Source: Rhodopseudomonas boonkerdii
GTDB lineage: Bacteria > Pseudomonadota > Alphaproteobacteria > Rhizobiales > Xanthobacteraceae
Assembly: GCF_021184025.1 (NCBI RefSeq)
Contig: NZ_CP036537.1
Location: 124,001-188,000 of the forward strand
Length of the DNA: 64,000 nucleotides
Reading direction: 5' to 3'
How positions within the stretch are numbered: position 1 is the first letter of the stretch; every line of letters starts with the position of its first letter. The translations under genes and the position numbers were made by a program. Shown here piece after piece: positions 1-9,712 of the stretch. The notes beneath the pieces are model-generated. The model worked only from the letters and a program-made list of their open reading frames with translations, did no database searches and was not told the DNA's origin.

Positions 1-1
1 C

Positions 2-211
2 CTCGAATTCACGAAGAGTGCGATGGTCGGATCGACGATGGATCGCGTTCGCAAGTTCCTTTTCGACAAGGCCCTGCTTGGTAAGGACGCCAAGTCTGCG
101 GACGCGATAGGCATCGAACTGTCGGACAAGACGGTGCTCGGCAACAAGGCCAACGTGAAGCTTCGCTTCGACGCCACGTTCATGGATGCCGCGGCGAGCG
201 GCAAACTTTAA
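2..211 (+). CDS. ABC transporter substrate-binding protein, C-terminal fragment
   Basis: Only the last 69 codons are in the window; the reading frame is open from base 2 and ends with TAA, so the gene begins upstream. The visible C-terminus (ending FMDAAASGKL) resembles the end of the periplasmic binding proteins of NitT/TauT type that accompany urea-carboxylase-type operons. It lies 35 bases before a matching permease and ATPase on the same strand, which supports the call more than the fragment itself. Its ligand is inferred to be guanidine, urea or a related amide from the downstream enzymes. Signal peptide and binding domain cannot be assessed. Confidence 0.6.
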   Translation, partial: LEFTKSAMVGSTMDRVRKFLFDKALLGKDAKSADAIGIELSDKTVLGNKANVKLRFDATFMDAAASGKL

Positions 212-246
212 CCGTCGGCTTCGTCGTCGCTCGAGGAACAGCCGTC

Positions 247-1065
247 ATGCGCCTCATGAATCTCAGACCGGGCCGACAATCCCGCTTCTACCTCGCGGGG
301 TTACCATTCGTGCTCCTCGCTTTGGCGTACTTCACCGGTTCAAGCGTGAGACTCGCGGAGAACCCCAACGATAAATTGCTGCCTGCGTTATCCAGTATGG
401 CGCAGGCGGTGAAACACATGGCGTTCGAGACCGACCTTCGCACCGGAAGCATCCTGATGCTATCGGATACCATCGCGAGCGGCACTCGGCTTCTCGCTGC
501 GCTTGCAATCTCGACGTCTGCCGCATTGGTGCTGGGAATCGCGATCGGCCTGTTACCGGGCGTGAACGCGTTGCTGGCTCCCTTCGTCAGCATCGTATCG
601 ATGATTCCGCCGCTGGCGTTGCTACCCATCCTGTTCATCGTGATGGGGCTCGGAGAGAACTCGAAGGTCGCCCTGATCGTGATCGGCACATTGCCGTGCA
701 TGGTTCGCGACCTCACGATGCGCGTTCTGGAGCTTCCGCGCGAACAGCTGATCAAGGCACAGACGCTCGGTGCTTCGACATGGCAGGTTGCGATACGTGT
801 GGTGTTACCCCAGGTGCTGCCGCGCCTGATCGACTCACTGAGACTTCAACTTGGCCCGGCATGGCTGTTCCTCATCGCCGCGGAAGCGATCGCCTCCGAT
901 TCTGGCCTCGGCTATCGGATCTTCCTCGTTCGTCGCTATCTCGCGATGGATGTGATCATTCCCTACGTCATCTGGATCACCTGTCTCGCCTTCCTGATGG
1001 ATGCGGGATTACGGCTCCTGCAACGTCGATCGTTCCCATGGTTCGCTTCTGTGAGGGCGGAATGA
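247..1065 (+). CDS. ABC transporter permease of the guanidine/urea uptake system
   Basis: A 272-residue inner-membrane protein with several hydrophobic segments and the binding-protein-dependent permease loop around residues 165-195 (EQLIKAQTLGASTWQVAIRV, the EAA-type loop that contacts the ATPase). Size and loop fit the SsuC/TauC/NtrB permease family. The stop codon overlaps the start of the ATPase gene (ATGA), a sign of translational coupling, and the substrate-binding protein ends just upstream. Together the three form an importer whose substrate is inferred from the carboxylase operon downstream. An in-frame ATG lies five codons into the call and could be the real start. Confidence 0.85.
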   Translation: MRLMNLRPGRQSRFYLAGLPFVLLALAYFTGSSVRLAENPNDKLLPALSSMAQAVKHMAFETDLRTGSILMLSDTIASGTRLLAALAISTSAALVLGIAIGLLPGVNALLAPFVSIVSMIPPLALLPILFIVMGLGENSKVALIVIGTLPCMVRDLTMRVLELPREQLIKAQTLGASTWQVAIRVVLPQVLPRLIDSLRLQLGPAWLFLIAAEAIASDSGLGYRIFLVRRYLAMDVIIPYVIWITCLAFLMDAGLRLLQRRSFPWFASVRAE

Positions 1066-1802
1066 GCGCGATCCGGTTCGACGAGGTCTGGAAGGAATAC
1101 GGCGACCATATCGTTCTGGAGCGTGTCACGCTCGATGTGGCGCCACGTGCCTTCATCGCCCTGGTCGGTCCTTCGGGATGCGGCAAGACAACGTTTCTGC
1201 GCATGCTACTGGGCGAGGAAAGCCCGACCCGCGGCCAGATACTGGTGGACGGACAACCGCTGAAAGCTGAGCCCAATGCCGATCGCGGCGTGGTCTTCCA
1301 GCGCTATTCGGTATTTCCGCATCTGACGGTGCTCCAGAACGTCCTGCTCGGGCGGGAATTGCAGCAATCGAGATTTATCGGACAGCTGTTCGGACAGGCA
1401 AAGCGCGCGGCCACTGAACAGGCAATGTCATTACTGGCGGAGGTCGGCCTGTCCGGCCATGAGAGCAAGTTTCCAGCGGCTCTCTCCGGCGGAATGCAGC
1501 AGCGACTGGCGCTGGCACAGGCGATCATGGGGGGCCCGAAGATACTCCTGCTGGACGAGCCCTTCGGTGCCCTCGATCCCGGAATCCGCGCGGATATTCA
1601 CGTGCTGATGAAACGATTGTGGAACGAGACCGAACTGACGGTCGTCATGGTCACCCACGATCTCAGCGAGGCCTTCAGGCTCGCGACGCGCGTGATCGCT
1701 TTCGAGCGGAGTCGGAATCGTCCCGAAGAACGTGAACGCTACGGCGCGACCATCTCGCGCGATCTGGAAATCTACCCGCGCCGTATGGCGACCGCGCGGT
1801 AA
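1062..1802 (+). CDS. ABC transporter ATP-binding protein of the guanidine/urea uptake system
   Basis: A 246-residue ATPase with all hallmarks of the family: Walker A GPSGCGKTT at residues 36-44, a Q-loop in VVFQRYSVFP, the signature LSGGMQQR, Walker B ILLLDEPFGALDP and the switch histidine in VMVTHD. It belongs to the nitrate/sulfonate/taurine (TauB/SsuB) subfamily that powers import. The longest open frame starts far upstream inside the permease gene; the ATG at 1062, overlapping the permease stop, gives the normal family length and is chosen here. It is followed after about 85 bases by the two DUF1989 genes. Confidence 0.9.
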   Translation: MSAIRFDEVWKEYGDHIVLERVTLDVAPRAFIALVGPSGCGKTTFLRMLLGEESPTRGQILVDGQPLKAEPNADRGVVFQRYSVFPHLTVLQNVLLGRELQQSRFIGQLFGQAKRAATEQAMSLLAEVGLSGHESKFPAALSGGMQQRLALAQAIMGGPKILLLDEPFGALDPGIRADIHVLMKRLWNETELTVVMVTHDLSEAFRLATRVIAFERSRNRPEERERYGATISRDLEIYPRRMATAR

Positions 1803-1888
1803 TCCATCATCAGCTCCGGTCGGGACGACCCGCCGCAACGAGGAGCATCTGCCGGGACGACCCGGCACCGATGAGAAGGAGAACGACC

Positions 1889-2722
1889 GTGATCCCGACG
1901 AAGGAACAGCAAGCCGAAATCGACGCCAACAAAAGGCGCTACGAACAACTGAAGAGCGCGGGTCAGGCCAGCGCACCGCGTGCACTGCCAGGACCGACCT
2001 CTCGCGATGGCGCAGCCATCAACAGCACCGCGATTTTCGCGCAGGAAACGATCCCTGGCGGTTGGTACTGGACCACGCGCCTGAATGCCGGCGATGCGAT
2101 CCGGATCCTCAACCGCAGTGGAACGTCCTGTGTCAGCCTGCTGGCCTGGAATAGCAGCGACCCCAGCGAGCGCCTGAATCATGCGGACACCATAAAAGTG
2201 CAATGGACTGCAACGCTGCGAAAGGGCCGCGTCATCCTCTCCGATATGGGGCGGGTCATGTTCGGCATCGTGGAGGACACCAGCTTCATGCACGATACGC
2301 TGGCTGGCGGATCCACCGCCGCCACAAACGCAGCGCGCTACGGGAACGCCCCAACGCGCAACACCCGTGACAACTTCGTCCTCGCCGCGGGAAAGCTGGG
2401 TCTCGATCGTCGCGACGTGATGCCTTGCATCAACCTGTTTGCGCCCGTCAGCGTCAATGTGGACGGGCGCTTCGCCTGGAATGCAAACGGGCGGGAGGCC
2501 GGAGACTTCATCGATCTCCGCGCTGAGATGGACATGCTGATCGCATTGTCGAACTGCCCCCATCCGCTAGATCCGGCTCCCACCTACGATCCGCAACCGG
2601 TCGACATCGTCTGCTACGCCGCAGATCCCGCCGCCGGCGACGACCTCTGCCGAACCGCGAGCGCGGAGGCCATCCGCGCTTTCGAGAACAATGACATCGG
2701 TTTCAAGCGGGCAGCAAGGTGA
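1889..2722 (+). CDS. DUF1989 protein 1 (urea-carboxylase-associated; probable carboxyguanidine deiminase subunit)
   Basis: A 277-residue DUF1989-family protein. I choose the GTG at 1889 because a GAAGGAG ribosome-binding site lies just before it; an in-frame ATG at 1871 would place that site inside the gene. Family features include the HDTLAGG segment near residue 135 and the run DNFVLAAGKLGLDRRDVMPCINLF. Such pairs were long labelled urea carboxylase-associated proteins 1 and 2. As I recall, the Pseudomonas syringae pair was shown to be carboxyguanidine deiminase, which hydrolyses carboxyguanidine toward allophanate and ammonia. This copy lacks the Cys-Ser-Cys motif of its partner, so its catalytic role is uncertain. 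The stop overlaps the next gene's region, indicating an operon. Confidence 0.75.
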   Translation: MIPTKEQQAEIDANKRRYEQLKSAGQASAPRALPGPTSRDGAAINSTAIFAQETIPGGWYWTTRLNAGDAIRILNRSGTSCVSLLAWNSSDPSERLNHADTIKVQWTATLRKGRVILSDMGRVMFGIVEDTSFMHDTLAGGSTAATNAARYGNAPTRNTRDNFVLAAGKLGLDRRDVMPCINLFAPVSVNVDGRFAWNANGREAGDFIDLRAEMDMLIALSNCPHPLDPAPTYDPQPVDIVCYAADPAAGDDLCRTASAEAIRAFENNDIGFKRAAR

Positions 2723-2727
2723 GCATT

Positions 2728-3384
2728 ATGATGAACCCTTCCATCCCAGCCCAGTCCCGTATCGTGCTCGATTGCGTGATCCCCGCCAGCGCGCCGTGGT
2801 CGGCGATCGTGCGAAAAGGTCAGACGATCCGTATCGTCGACAGCCACGGCCAGCAGGCTGTCGATACGCTGTTCTACCGCGCTGACGACCTGCAGGAGCG
2901 CTACAGCGCCCAGGATACGCTCAGGGCCCAGGGCTCGGCCTATATCAGCACAGGCAGCAATATTCTCTCCAACGAAGGCCGCGTGATGCTGCGCGTCGTC
3001 GCCGATACCTGCGGCCTGCATGACACGTCCGCCGGCGCCTGCTCGTGCGAAAGCAACACCGTGCGATTCGGACACGAGACCAAGTATCTTCATGCCTGCC
3101 GCGAGAACTTCCTCATCGCGGCCGCTCGGCACGGTCTCTCCAAGCGGGACATCGTCCCGAATCTGAATTTCTTCATGAACGTTCCGATTGATCCGTCGGG
3201 CAACTTCACCGTGGTGGACGGCGTCTCGAAGCCGGGTGACTACGTCGACCTCGTTGCCGAAATGGACGTGCTCTGTCTGATCTCGAACTGCCCACAGATC
3301 AACAATCCCTGCAATGGCTTCTTTCCGACGCCGATCCAGATCTTGATCTACGAGGCCGCGAAGGAAACGACCGATGTTCAGTAA
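2728..3384 (+). CDS. DUF1989 protein 2 (urea-carboxylase-associated; probable carboxyguanidine deiminase subunit)
   Basis: A 218-residue DUF1989 protein, paralogous to the preceding gene. The signature HDTSAGACSCESN starts at residue 98 and contains C105 and C107, probable metal or catalytic ligands that the first subunit lacks. The region FLIAAARHGLSKRDIVPNLNFFMNVP aligns with the equivalent part of its neighbour. A GTG at 2719, overlapping the previous stop, is an alternative start; the ATG at 2728 has a better spaced AAGG upstream. The 3' end overlaps the carboxylase gene by 11 bases, so the three enzymes are probably translated together. The two DUF1989 proteins likely form a heteromeric enzyme (inference). 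Confidence 0.75.
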   Translation: MMNPSIPAQSRIVLDCVIPASAPWSAIVRKGQTIRIVDSHGQQAVDTLFYRADDLQERYSAQDTLRAQGSAYISTGSNILSNEGRVMLRVVADTCGLHDTSAGACSCESNTVRFGHETKYLHACRENFLIAAARHGLSKRDIVPNLNFFMNVPIDPSGNFTVVDGVSKPGDYVDLVAEMDVLCLISNCPQINNPCNGFFPTPIQILIYEAAKETTDVQ

Positions 3385-6300
3385 AGTCCTGATCGCCAAT
3401 CGCGGCGAGATCGCCGGCCGTATCGGCAAGACCCTGCGCCGCATGGGCATCGGATCGGTGGCCATCTATTCCGATCCAGACCGCTTCACCCGGCCGGTTC
3501 GGGAGGCAGACCAGGCTGTACGCATCGGCTCAGCACCGGCGACCGAGAGCTATCTCGATATCGACGCCGTCATCGCGGCTTGTCTCTCAACCGGCGCGGA
3601 AGCCGTCCATCCCGGCTATGGCTTCCTGTCCGAGAACAAGCGCTTCGCGGAACGATTGGCCGCGCATGGAATCCGGTTCATCGGCCCACGCCCGGAGCAT
3701 CTCGACGCATTCGGACTCAAGCACAAGGCGCGCGAGCTCGCCAGACAGAGCGGCGTACCGCTGCTGCCGGGCTCCGAGTTGCTGGACACCATCGACGAGG
3801 CCATGGCGGAAGCCGAACGCATCGGTTTTCCGCTGATGCTGAAGAGCACCGCGGGCGGAGGTGGCATCGGCATGCAGCTTTGCCACGACGCGGCGACACT
3901 GCGTGACCGGTTCGAAACGGTGCAGCGCACGGCGCGCGCGAGCTTCGGCGATGCGCGGGTATATCTCGAACGGTTCGTCAGCGAAGCACGCCATATCGAG
4001 GTGCAAATCTTCGGAAATGGAAAGGGTGACATCATCGCGCTCGGCGAGCGCGATTGCTCGTTGCAGCGACGCAACCAGAAAGTTGTCGAGGAAACCCCCG
4101 CGCCGGGGATCACCGACCAGATGCGCGCCGCCCTGCATGCAGCGGCCGTGGCACTCGGCAAGAGCGTCAATTACGAATCCGCAGGTACCGTGGAGTTCAT
4201 CTACGACGTCCAGCGGCAGGAATTCTATTTCCTCGAGGTCAATACCCGCTTGCAGGTCGAGCATCCCGTCACGGAGTCGATCTACGGCATCGATCTCGTC
4301 GAATGGATGATCCGTCAAGCCGCCGGTGAGGACGTGCTGGCAGGACGAGAGACATTGACTCCCGTGGGTGCCGCGATCGAAGTCCGCGTCTATGCGGAAA
4401 ACCCCAGCGCCGGCTTCCGCCCGAGTTCGGGGCGATTGACAACGGTGTCGTTTCCCGACGACGTCCGGATCGATGGCTGGATCGAGACCGGATCCGAAGT
4501 GACGTCCTTCTATGACCCGATGCTCGCCAAGGTGATTGCGGTTGCGGACACGCGCGAGGCTGCCATCACCAAGCTTGGAGTAGCGCTTGAACGGACGACG
4601 ATCGCGGGGATCGAAACCAATCTCGGTTATCTCAGGGCGATCGTCGGTTCGGATGACTTTCGGAACGGCCGGGTCGCGACCAGCGTTCTCGGCAGCTTTT
4701 CGTTTCGTCCAAACACCATGGATGTACTGGCTCCCGGCGCTCAATCGACCATCCAGGAACTGCCAGGGCGGATCGGCCTGTGGGATGTCGGCGTACCGCC
4801 GAGCGGACCGATGGACGACTTGTCGTTTCGCCTGGCCAATACGGTCGTCGGCAACCGGGAAACGACGACGGCGCTGGAGATGACGGCCAGAGGCGCGACG
4901 CTCCGATTCAATGTCGATCGGACCTTCGCCCTGGTCGGCGCAAGGATGAAGGCCACCTTGGATGGCGCGGAGGTTGCGAACAACGAGCCGATCCACGCGC
5001 GCGCGGGCCAGACCCTCGCCATCGGGACGATCGAGGGGCCCGGGCTGCGAACCTATCTCGCGGTCAGAGGCGGCTTCGATGTGCCGGAATATCTCGGTTC
5101 GCGGGCGACGTTCTCCCTCGGCGGCTTCGGCGGGCATGCGACCGGTGCGCTGAAGGTTGGCGATGTCCTGCACCTCGGGCAGACGGAGCATGCGCCTCCG
5201 CGCGCCCTGACCTCGCCGGAAGTGCCGCCGCTCACACGCGACTGGCGAATCGGCGTGGTCTACGGACCACACGGTGCACCTGACTTCTTTCTAGATCAGG
5301 ACATCACGACACTGTTCGAGGCGGAGTATGAGGTGCACTTCAACTCCGCGCGCACGGGTGTACGACTGACAGGACCGAAGCCCGGTTGGGCGCGAGCGGA
5401 TGGCGGCGAAGCGGGCCTTCATCCATCGAATATCCACGACAATGCCTATGCGATCGGCGCGATCGACTTCACGGGCGACATGCCGATCATTCTGGGTCCG
5501 GACGGTCCGAGCCTGGGCGGCTTCGTCTGCCCCGCGGTCACCGCGCATGGTGAAATGTGGAAGCTGGGTCAGCTCAAACCCGGCGACAAACTGCGCTTCG
5601 TCGCAGCGCACCGGGACGGCGATCCCGTCGCCGGCCCCTCCGCCTCCACGGGGCCGATCAATCTCGGTTCGCCGGTCATCGCGCGCAACGAGACGGGGAC
5701 GATCCCTGTCGTCTACCGCCGCGCGGGCGACGACAACGTGCTGGTCGAATATGGGCCGATGACGCTCGATATCGGTCTGCGCATGCGCGTGCATCTGCTT
5801 GCACAGGCGATCCTGGAGGCCGAGCTACCTGGTATTATCGAGCTGACCCCCGGCATTCGTTCGCTGCAGATCCATTACGATGGCCGGGTTCTGCCACGGA
5901 CGCGCCTGCTGGATTCGCTCCATCGCATCGAGGCCGGCCTGCCGTCGATCGATGACATGACTGTGCCGAGCCGCATTGTCAGGCTGCCGCTCTCATGGAA
6001 CGATCCGCAGGCAGAGCTGGCTATGCGGAAGTACCAGGAGTTGGTGCGGCCGAACGCTCCATGGTGTCCCTCGAATATCGAGTTCATCCGGCGAATGAAC
6101 GGGTTGCCGGACGAGGAAGCGGTCAAGCGGGTCATCTTCGATGCCAGCTATCTCGTTCTCGGACTCGGTGACGTCTATCTCGGCGCACCGGTAGCGACTC
6201 CGATCGATCCGCGGCATCGGCTGGTCACGACCAAGTACAATCCGGCGCGCACATGGACGCCCGAGAACGCCGTCGGCATCGGCGGCGCCTATATGTGCGT

Positions 6301-6919
6301 CTACGGGATGGAAGGACCCGGCGGATATCAACTGTTTGGACGCACCATCCAGATGTGGAATAGCTGGCGGTCGACTTCGGAGTTCGAGCCCGGCAAACCA
6401 TGGCTGCTGCGCTTCTTCGACCAGATCCAGTTCTTTCCCGTCAGTGCTGACGAACTGCTCGAGGCGCGCGAGGCCTTTCCGCACGGTCAGTATCCGCTCA
6501 CGATCGAGCCGACGCAGTTTTCGTTTGCGGAGTATCAATCATTCCTGCGACGCGAGAGCGAGAGCATCGCGGCGTTCAAGACACGTCAGCAAAGTGCATT
6601 CGAAGCCGAGCGTCAGCGCTGGCACGACGACAAGATCGACGAAGTCAGTATGGATAGCGACGAACCGGCAACAGCTGCGGCGGATGACGTTCCGGAAGGG
6701 CACGTTGCGGTCTATTCCGAAGCGCCAGGAAGCGTATGGAAGGTACTCGCGGAAGAGGGAGCGGATATCCAGGTGGGCGACACGCTGATCATCGTGGAAT
6801 CCATGAAGATGGAAATCGCGATCCAGTCGACGTCGAGCGGAACGATGCGGAAAGTCAGCGTGCGTCCCGGGCAGGTCGTCAATGTCGGCGACCAGGTCTG
6901 CATCCTGCAGATGAACTGA
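3374..6919 (+). CDS. Biotin-dependent urea/guanidine carboxylase
   Basis: An 1181-residue multidomain enzyme, full length for the family. Residues 1-450 are a biotin carboxylase (ATP-grasp loop STAGGGGIGM, EVNTRLQVEHPVTE). Next comes a KipA/AHS2-type carboxyltransferase half (about 465-770, with VPPSGPMDDLSFRLAN and DGPSLGGFVCP) and a KipI/AHS1-type half (about 790-1000). The C-terminus is a biotinyl domain with biotin-accepting K1145 in ESMKMEI. It carboxylates urea or, more probably here, guanidine, using ATP and bicarbonate. Two DUF1989 genes directly upstream support guanidine as substrate. No allophanate hydrolase follows: the next gene is sdhB on the opposite strand. That activity must be encoded upstream or elsewhere. 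Confidence 0.9.
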   Translation: MFSKVLIANRGEIAGRIGKTLRRMGIGSVAIYSDPDRFTRPVREADQAVRIGSAPATESYLDIDAVIAACLSTGAEAVHPGYGFLSENKRFAERLAAHGIRFIGPRPEHLDAFGLKHKARELARQSGVPLLPGSELLDTIDEAMAEAERIGFPLMLKSTAGGGGIGMQLCHDAATLRDRFETVQRTARASFGDARVYLERFVSEARHIEVQIFGNGKGDIIALGERDCSLQRRNQKVVEETPAPGITDQMRAALHAAAVALGKSVNYESAGTVEFIYDVQRQEFYFLEVNTRLQVEHPVTESIYGIDLVEWMIRQAAGEDVLAGRETLTPVGAAIEVRVYAENPSAGFRPSSGRLTTVSFPDDVRIDGWIETGSEVTSFYDPMLAKVIAVADTREAAITKLGVALERTTIAGIETNLGYLRAIVGSDDFRNGRVATSVLGSFSFRPNTMDVLAPGAQSTIQELPGRIGLWDVGVPPSGPMDDLSFRLANTVVGNRETTTALEMTARGATLRFNVDRTFALVGARMKATLDGAEVANNEPIHARAGQTLAIGTIEGPGLRTYLAVRGGFDVPEYLGSRATFSLGGFGGHATGALKVGDVLHLGQTEHAPPRALTSPEVPPLTRDWRIGVVYGPHGAPDFFLDQDITTLFEAEYEVHFNSARTGVRLTGPKPGWARADGGEAGLHPSNIHDNAYAIGAIDFTGDMPIILGPDGPSLGGFVCPAVTAHGEMWKLGQLKPGDKLRFVAAHRDGDPVAGPSASTGPINLGSPVIARNETGTIPVVYRRAGDDNVLVEYGPMTLDIGLRMRVHLLAQAILEAELPGIIELTPGIRSLQIHYDGRVLPRTRLLDSLHRIEAGLPSIDDMTVPSRIVRLPLSWNDPQAELAMRKYQELVRPNAPWCPSNIEFIRRMNGLPDEEAVKRVIFDASYLVLGLGDVYLGAPVATPIDPRHRLVTTKYNPARTWTPENAVGIGGAYMCVYGMEGPGGYQLFGRTIQMWNSWRSTSEFEPGKPWLLRFFDQIQFFPVSADELLEAREAFPHGQYPLTIEPTQFSFAEYQSFLRRESESIAAFKTRQQSAFEAERQRWHDDKIDEVSMDSDEPATAAADDVPEGHVAVYSEAPGSVWKVLAEEGADIQVGDTLIIVESMKMEIAIQSTSSGTMRKVSVRPGQVVNVGDQVCILQMN

Positions 6920-6987
6920 CAGATGCGCGAGAACGGCCGAGTCGCCTGTGCCGCTCTCCCGTGCGCCAAAACTTCTCCCGAAACATT

Positions 6988-7017
6988 AAAGCCTCCGGCT
7001 GTTGAGCCGGAGGCTTT
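6988..7017. terminator. Bidirectional terminator between the carboxylase and sdhB
   Basis: A perfect 13-base-pair stem (AAAGCCTCCGGCT pairing with its complement) closes over a GTTG loop. Each arm is rich in A on its 5' side and T on its 3' side, so it could end both the carboxylase operon and the converging sdh operon. Confidence 0.8.
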
Positions 7018-7067
7018 GTAGAGCTTACTTGTCTGGCGATGAAGACGCCTGACCTTGGCGGATAACG

Positions 7068-7850
7068 TCAGACCTGACGCTCGACCATCTTCATCTTGAG
7101 TTCGGCGATGGCTTCCGAGGGATTGAGTCCCTTCGGGCAAGCCTTGGCGCAGTTCATGATCGTGTGGCAGCGATAGAGGCGGAACGGATCCTCGAGATTG
7201 TCGAGACGCTCACCGGTGGCTTCGTCGCGCGAATCCTTGACCCAGCGGGTCGCCTGCAACAGCGCTGCCGGACCGAGGAAGCGATCGCTATTCCACCAGT
7301 AGCTCGGGCACGAGGTCGAGCAGCAGGCGCACAGGATGCACTCGTAGAGACCGTTGAGCTTCTCACGATCTTCGTGGCTCTGGCGCCATTCCTTCTGCGG
7401 GGTCGGCGTGGTGGTCTTCAACCACGGCTCGATCGACGCATACTGGGCATAGAAGTTGGTGAGGTCCGGCACCAGGTCCTTTACCACCGGTTGATGCGGC
7501 AGCGGGTTGACCTTGATGGCACCGTCGGCGACTTCGTCCATCGCGCGGGTGCAGGCCAGCGTGTTCTGGCCATCGATATTCATGGCGCAGGAACCGCACA
7601 CGCCTTCACGGCAGGAGCGACGGAAGGTCAGGGTCGGATCGATGTTGTTCTTGATCCAGATCAGACCGTCCAGGATCATCGGACCGCAGTCGTTCAGATC
7701 GACGTGGTAGGTATCGACCGACGGGTTCTTGCCGTCATCCGGATTCCAGCGATAGACGCGGAACTCGCGCGTCTGCGTTGCGCCGGCGGGCTTCGGCCAT
7801 TCCTTGCCGCCGGTGATCTTGGAATTCTTCGGGAGTGCGAACTCAGCCAT
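7068..7850 (-). CDS. sdhB: Succinate dehydrogenase iron-sulfur subunit
   Basis: A 260-residue subunit carrying the three iron-sulfur clusters of complex II. The [2Fe-2S] ligands are C80, C85, C88 and C100 (CREGVCGSC...C). The other two clusters use the C171-C174-C177-C181 group ([12 protein letters not shown]) and the C228/C234/C238 group ([14 protein letters not shown]). It passes electrons from the SdhA flavin to ubiquinone at the membrane subunits. It is the last gene of sdhCDAB, 20 bases after sdhA, and is followed by a strong hairpin terminator. Confidence 0.97.
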   Translation of the reverse strand: MAEFALPKNSKITGGKEWPKPAGATQTREFRVYRWNPDDGKNPSVDTYHVDLNDCGPMILDGLIWIKNNIDPTLTFRRSCREGVCGSCAMNIDGQNTLACTRAMDEVADGAIKVNPLPHQPVVKDLVPDLTNFYAQYASIEPWLKTTTPTPQKEWRQSHEDREKLNGLYECILCACCSTSCPSYWWNSDRFLGPAALLQATRWVKDSRDEATGERLDNLEDPFRLYRCHTIMNCAKACPKGLNPSEAIAELKMKMVERQV

Positions 7851-7870
7851 CTTCTCGAGCCTTCGCTTTC

Positions 7871-9709
7871 TCAGTACACGCGCGCTTTGGGCGGGATGTA
7901 CTGCACGTCATTCGTCATCGTGTAGTCGTGCACCGGGCGATAGTCGATGGTGGTCTTGCCGCCCTCACCGATCCACGCCAGCGTGTGCTTCATCCAGTTC
8001 TTGTCGTCGCGATCCGCGAAGTCCTCGCGGGCATGCGCGCCGCGGCTCTCGGTGCGGTTGGCCGCGGAGTCCATGGTGACGATGGCCTGACCGATCAGGT
8101 TGTCGTATTCCAGCGTCTCCATCAGGTCCGAATTCCACACCAGCGATCGGTCCGACACGCCGATGTCGTCGATGCCGTCATAGACCTTGTGGATCAGTTC
8201 CTTGCCTTCGTTGAGAACGTCGCCGGTGCGGAACACGGCGCAGTTGGTCTGCATGACCTGCTGCATGCTCTCGCGCATCTTCGCCGTGGGCGTGCCGCCC
8301 TTGGCGTTGCGGAAGTGATCGAGACGACCGAGCGCCATCTCCGCCGAGTTCGCTGGGAGGTCCGGCTGCTTCGCATTCGGCGTCAGCTTCTCGGCGAGAC
8401 GCAGCGCAGCGGCGCGACCGAACACGACGAGATCGATCAGCGAGTTGGAGCCGAGGCGGTTGGCGCCATGCACCGACACGCAAGCGGCTTCGCCGACGGC
8501 CATCAGACCCGGGACCACCGCGTTGTCGTCGCCACCCTTCTTGGTGACGACTTCGCCGTGATAGTTCGTGGGAATGCCGCCCATGTTGTAGTGCACGGTC
8601 GGGATCATCGGGATCGGTTCGCGGGTCACGTCGACGCCGGCGAAGATGCGTGCGGATTCCGAGATGCCCGGCAGGCGTTCATGCAGGATCGCCGGATCGA
8701 GGTGATCCAGATGCAGGAAGATGTGATCCTTCTTCTTGCCGACGCCACGGCCTTCGCGGATCTCAATGGTCATCGCGCGCGAGACGACGTCACGCGAGGC
8801 GAGGTCCTTTGCCGACGGCGCGTAGCGCTCCATGAAGCGCTCGCCTTCGGAGTTGACGAGATAGCCGCCCTCGCCGCGGGCGCCTTCGGTGACAAGACAG
8901 CCCGAGCCATAGATGCCGGTCGGGTGGAACTGGACGAATTCCATATCCTGCAGTGGCAGGCCGGCGCGCAGCGCCATGCCACCACCGTCGCCGGTACACG
9001 TATGCGCCGACGTACAGGAAGCGTAGGCGCGGCCATAGCCGCCGGTGGCGAGAATGACGGTCTGCGCCTTGAAGCGATGCAGCGTGCCGTCGTCCATCTT
9101 CAGCGCGATGACGCCGCGGCAGGTGCCCTGATCGTCCATGATCAGGTCGATGGCGAAGTACTCGATGAAGAACTCGGCGGCGTGACGCAGCGCCTGGCCA
9201 TACATCGTGTGCAGCATGGCGTGACCGGTACGGTCGGCCGCCGCGCAGGTGCGCTGCGCCTGGCCCTTGCCGTAATCCATGGTCATGCCGCCGAACGGGC
9301 GCTGATAGATCTTGCCATCTTCGGTGCGCGAGAACGGCACGCCCCAGTGCTCGAGCTCGTAAACGGCGTCGGGCGCGTTGCGCACCATGTATTCGATCGA
9401 GTCCTGATCGCCCAGCCAGTCCGACCCCTTCACGGTGTCGTACATGTGCCAGCGCCAGTTGTCCTCGTGCATGTTGCCGAGCGAGGCCGAGATGCCGCCC
9501 TGCGCCGCAACCGTGTGCGAGCGGGTCGGGAATACCTTGGTGATGCAGGCGGTGCGCAGACCGGCTTCGCCGCAGCCGACGGTCGCGCGCAGGCCGGCAC
9601 CGCCGGCGCCCACGACGACGACGTCATAGGTGTGATCTTCGATGGGATAGGCGTAACCGTTGGTGGCGGGGCCGCCAACGCCGTTCGCGCCATTGCCGTT
9701 TGCGGCCAT
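7871..9709 (-). CDS. sdhA: Succinate dehydrogenase flavoprotein subunit
   Basis: A 612-residue catalytic subunit of complex II, which oxidises succinate to fumarate. The N-terminus has the dinucleotide-binding motif [13 protein letters not shown]. The covalent-FAD segment SHTVAAQGG follows, and the active-site region includes RGEGGYL. The C-terminal capping region is complete. It follows sdhD by three bases and precedes sdhB. A Gly/Asn-rich N-terminal extension of about 25 residues precedes the FAD domain, a little longer than in many homologues; start usage inside it is not certain. Confidence 0.97.
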   Translation of the reverse strand: MAANGNGANGVGGPATNGYAYPIEDHTYDVVVVGAGGAGLRATVGCGEAGLRTACITKVFPTRSHTVAAQGGISASLGNMHEDNWRWHMYDTVKGSDWLGDQDSIEYMVRNAPDAVYELEHWGVPFSRTEDGKIYQRPFGGMTMDYGKGQAQRTCAAADRTGHAMLHTMYGQALRHAAEFFIEYFAIDLIMDDQGTCRGVIALKMDDGTLHRFKAQTVILATGGYGRAYASCTSAHTCTGDGGGMALRAGLPLQDMEFVQFHPTGIYGSGCLVTEGARGEGGYLVNSEGERFMERYAPSAKDLASRDVVSRAMTIEIREGRGVGKKKDHIFLHLDHLDPAILHERLPGISESARIFAGVDVTREPIPMIPTVHYNMGGIPTNYHGEVVTKKGGDDNAVVPGLMAVGEAACVSVHGANRLGSNSLIDLVVFGRAAALRLAEKLTPNAKQPDLPANSAEMALGRLDHFRNAKGGTPTAKMRESMQQVMQTNCAVFRTGDVLNEGKELIHKVYDGIDDIGVSDRSLVWNSDLMETLEYDNLIGQAIVTMDSAANRTESRGAHAREDFADRDDKNWMKHTLAWIGEGGKTTIDYRPVHDYTMTNDVQYIPPKARVY

Positions 9710-9712
9710 GCG

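Noticed and set aside
3587..5272. 561-codon open frame on the minus strand
   Set aside because: It is antisense to the carboxylase and has no recognisable domain.
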